From Olleya sediminilitoris (lineage in GTDB: Bacteria > Bacteroidota > Bacteroidia > Flavobacteriales > Flavobacteriaceae), in assembly GCF_016785945.1 (NCBI RefSeq), contig NZ_JAEMEF010000003.1:62001-126000 (forward strand): a stretch of DNA of 64,000 nt, written 5' to 3'. Below are positions 63,891 to 64,000 of this stretch, one piece after another; position 1 is the first letter of the stretch, and the number at the start of each line of letters is the position of its first letter. Under the pieces are notes generated by a model that was not told the origin of the DNA, did no database searches, and saw only the letters and a list, made by a program, of their open reading frames with translations. Both the position numbers and the translations under genes were made by a program.

Positions 63891-63898
63891 CAAAGATA
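63891..63898 (-). promoter_or_regulatory. Bacteroidota -7 box of ubiE
   Basis: The minus strand reads TATCTTTG, a full match to TAnnTTTG, ending 9 bases before the ATG. A CAAA at 63925-63928 (TTTG on the minus strand) is a possible -33 element with a 26-base spacer. Confidence 0.5.
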
Positions 63899-63940
63899 AT
63901 GCATTCAGAATAGTCTATAAAACTTCAAAAGAATAAATAA

Positions 63941-63973
63941 TTGACACTTAAATATTTAAATTAAGTACCTTTG
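63941..63973 (+). promoter_or_regulatory. Bacteroidota promoter of the gene at the right edge
   Basis: TTGAC at 63941-63945 and TACCTTTG at 63966-63973 match the TTG/TAnnTTTG consensus with 22 bases between TTG and TACC. An ATG follows at 63997. Confidence 0.75.
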
Positions 63974-63996
63974 TATTCCCTATATTTATAAATAAT

Positions 63997-64000
63997 ATGA
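63997..64000 (+). CDS. Start codon of a gene that continues outside the window
   Basis: ATG at 63997-63999 follows a good promoter by 23 bases and is the only visible base of the gene. The product cannot be judged. Confidence 0.5.

Overview
The window is chromosomal DNA from a member of the Bacteroidota, most probably a marine member of the Flavobacteriaceae. The signs are low GC content, a short primary sigma factor without region 1.1, several promoters of the Bacteroidota type (TTTG about 18-22 bases before TAnnTTTG), and family marks such as a GYDIA-type GHMP kinase, a lipidated TamA (TamL), a PorT-like protein and an AccD without its zinc ribbon. I see no rRNA, tRNA, insertion sequence, prophage or CRISPR array. 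Most of the region is core chromosome. No genus can be named from sequence alone.

Layout. Positions 1-3.6 kb hold a CBS-domain membrane protein and a PpiD-like chaperone. At 3.7-5.9 kb (minus) are a GHMP kinase and HMG-CoA reductase of the mevalonate route. At 6.0-12.3 kb are a DPP IV-type peptidase, two POT peptide transporters and a thioredoxin-fold protein, together a peptide-use locus. At 12.3-17.1 kb (minus) is a tightly packed operon surE, small membrane protein, lpxB, NlpC/P60 lipoprotein, comEC. At 17.3-20.6 kb are a tail-specific protease and an orphan OppC-like permease; 20.8-22.3 kb holds engB and an alpha/beta hydrolase.

The 22.5-38.1 kb block is a complete division and cell wall (dcw) cluster: mraZ, rsmH, ftsL, ftsI, murE, mraY, murD, ftsW, murG, murC, ftsQ, ftsA, ftsZ, closed by a strong terminator. 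Three GTGG repeats on a 10-bp period overlap the mraZ promoter and look like MraZ operator boxes.

At 38.2-43.3 kb follow a YqeY-like protein, an MtfA-like zinc peptidase, rpe, a single-domain BLUF blue-light sensor, rpoD and an HTH regulator. At 43.4-47.0 kb lie a small outer-membrane barrel and a minus-strand three-gene unit: unknown lipoprotein, ECF sigma factor, and a protein joining an anti-sigma-like N-terminus, one membrane helix, a hexanucleotide-encoded Gly-Asn repeat and an outer-membrane-type barrel. At 47.1-49.9 kb is proCBA, then a hyaluronan-synthase-like glycosyltransferase, pnp and rpsO. At 54.8-64 kb are a PAS histidine kinase, a peptide deformylase with an export/lipoprotein signal, accD, class II aldolase, tamL, a SpoU methyltransferase, a PorT-like barrel and ubiE; a further gene starts at the right edge.

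The least explained items are a two-copy interspersed structured repeat (42197-42301 and 57734-57813) with matching inverted ends, the lipoprotein/ECF sigma/barrel unit, the exported deformylase, and a perfect 20-bp stem upstream of proC. All functions are inferred from motifs and family knowledge; no database search was possible.
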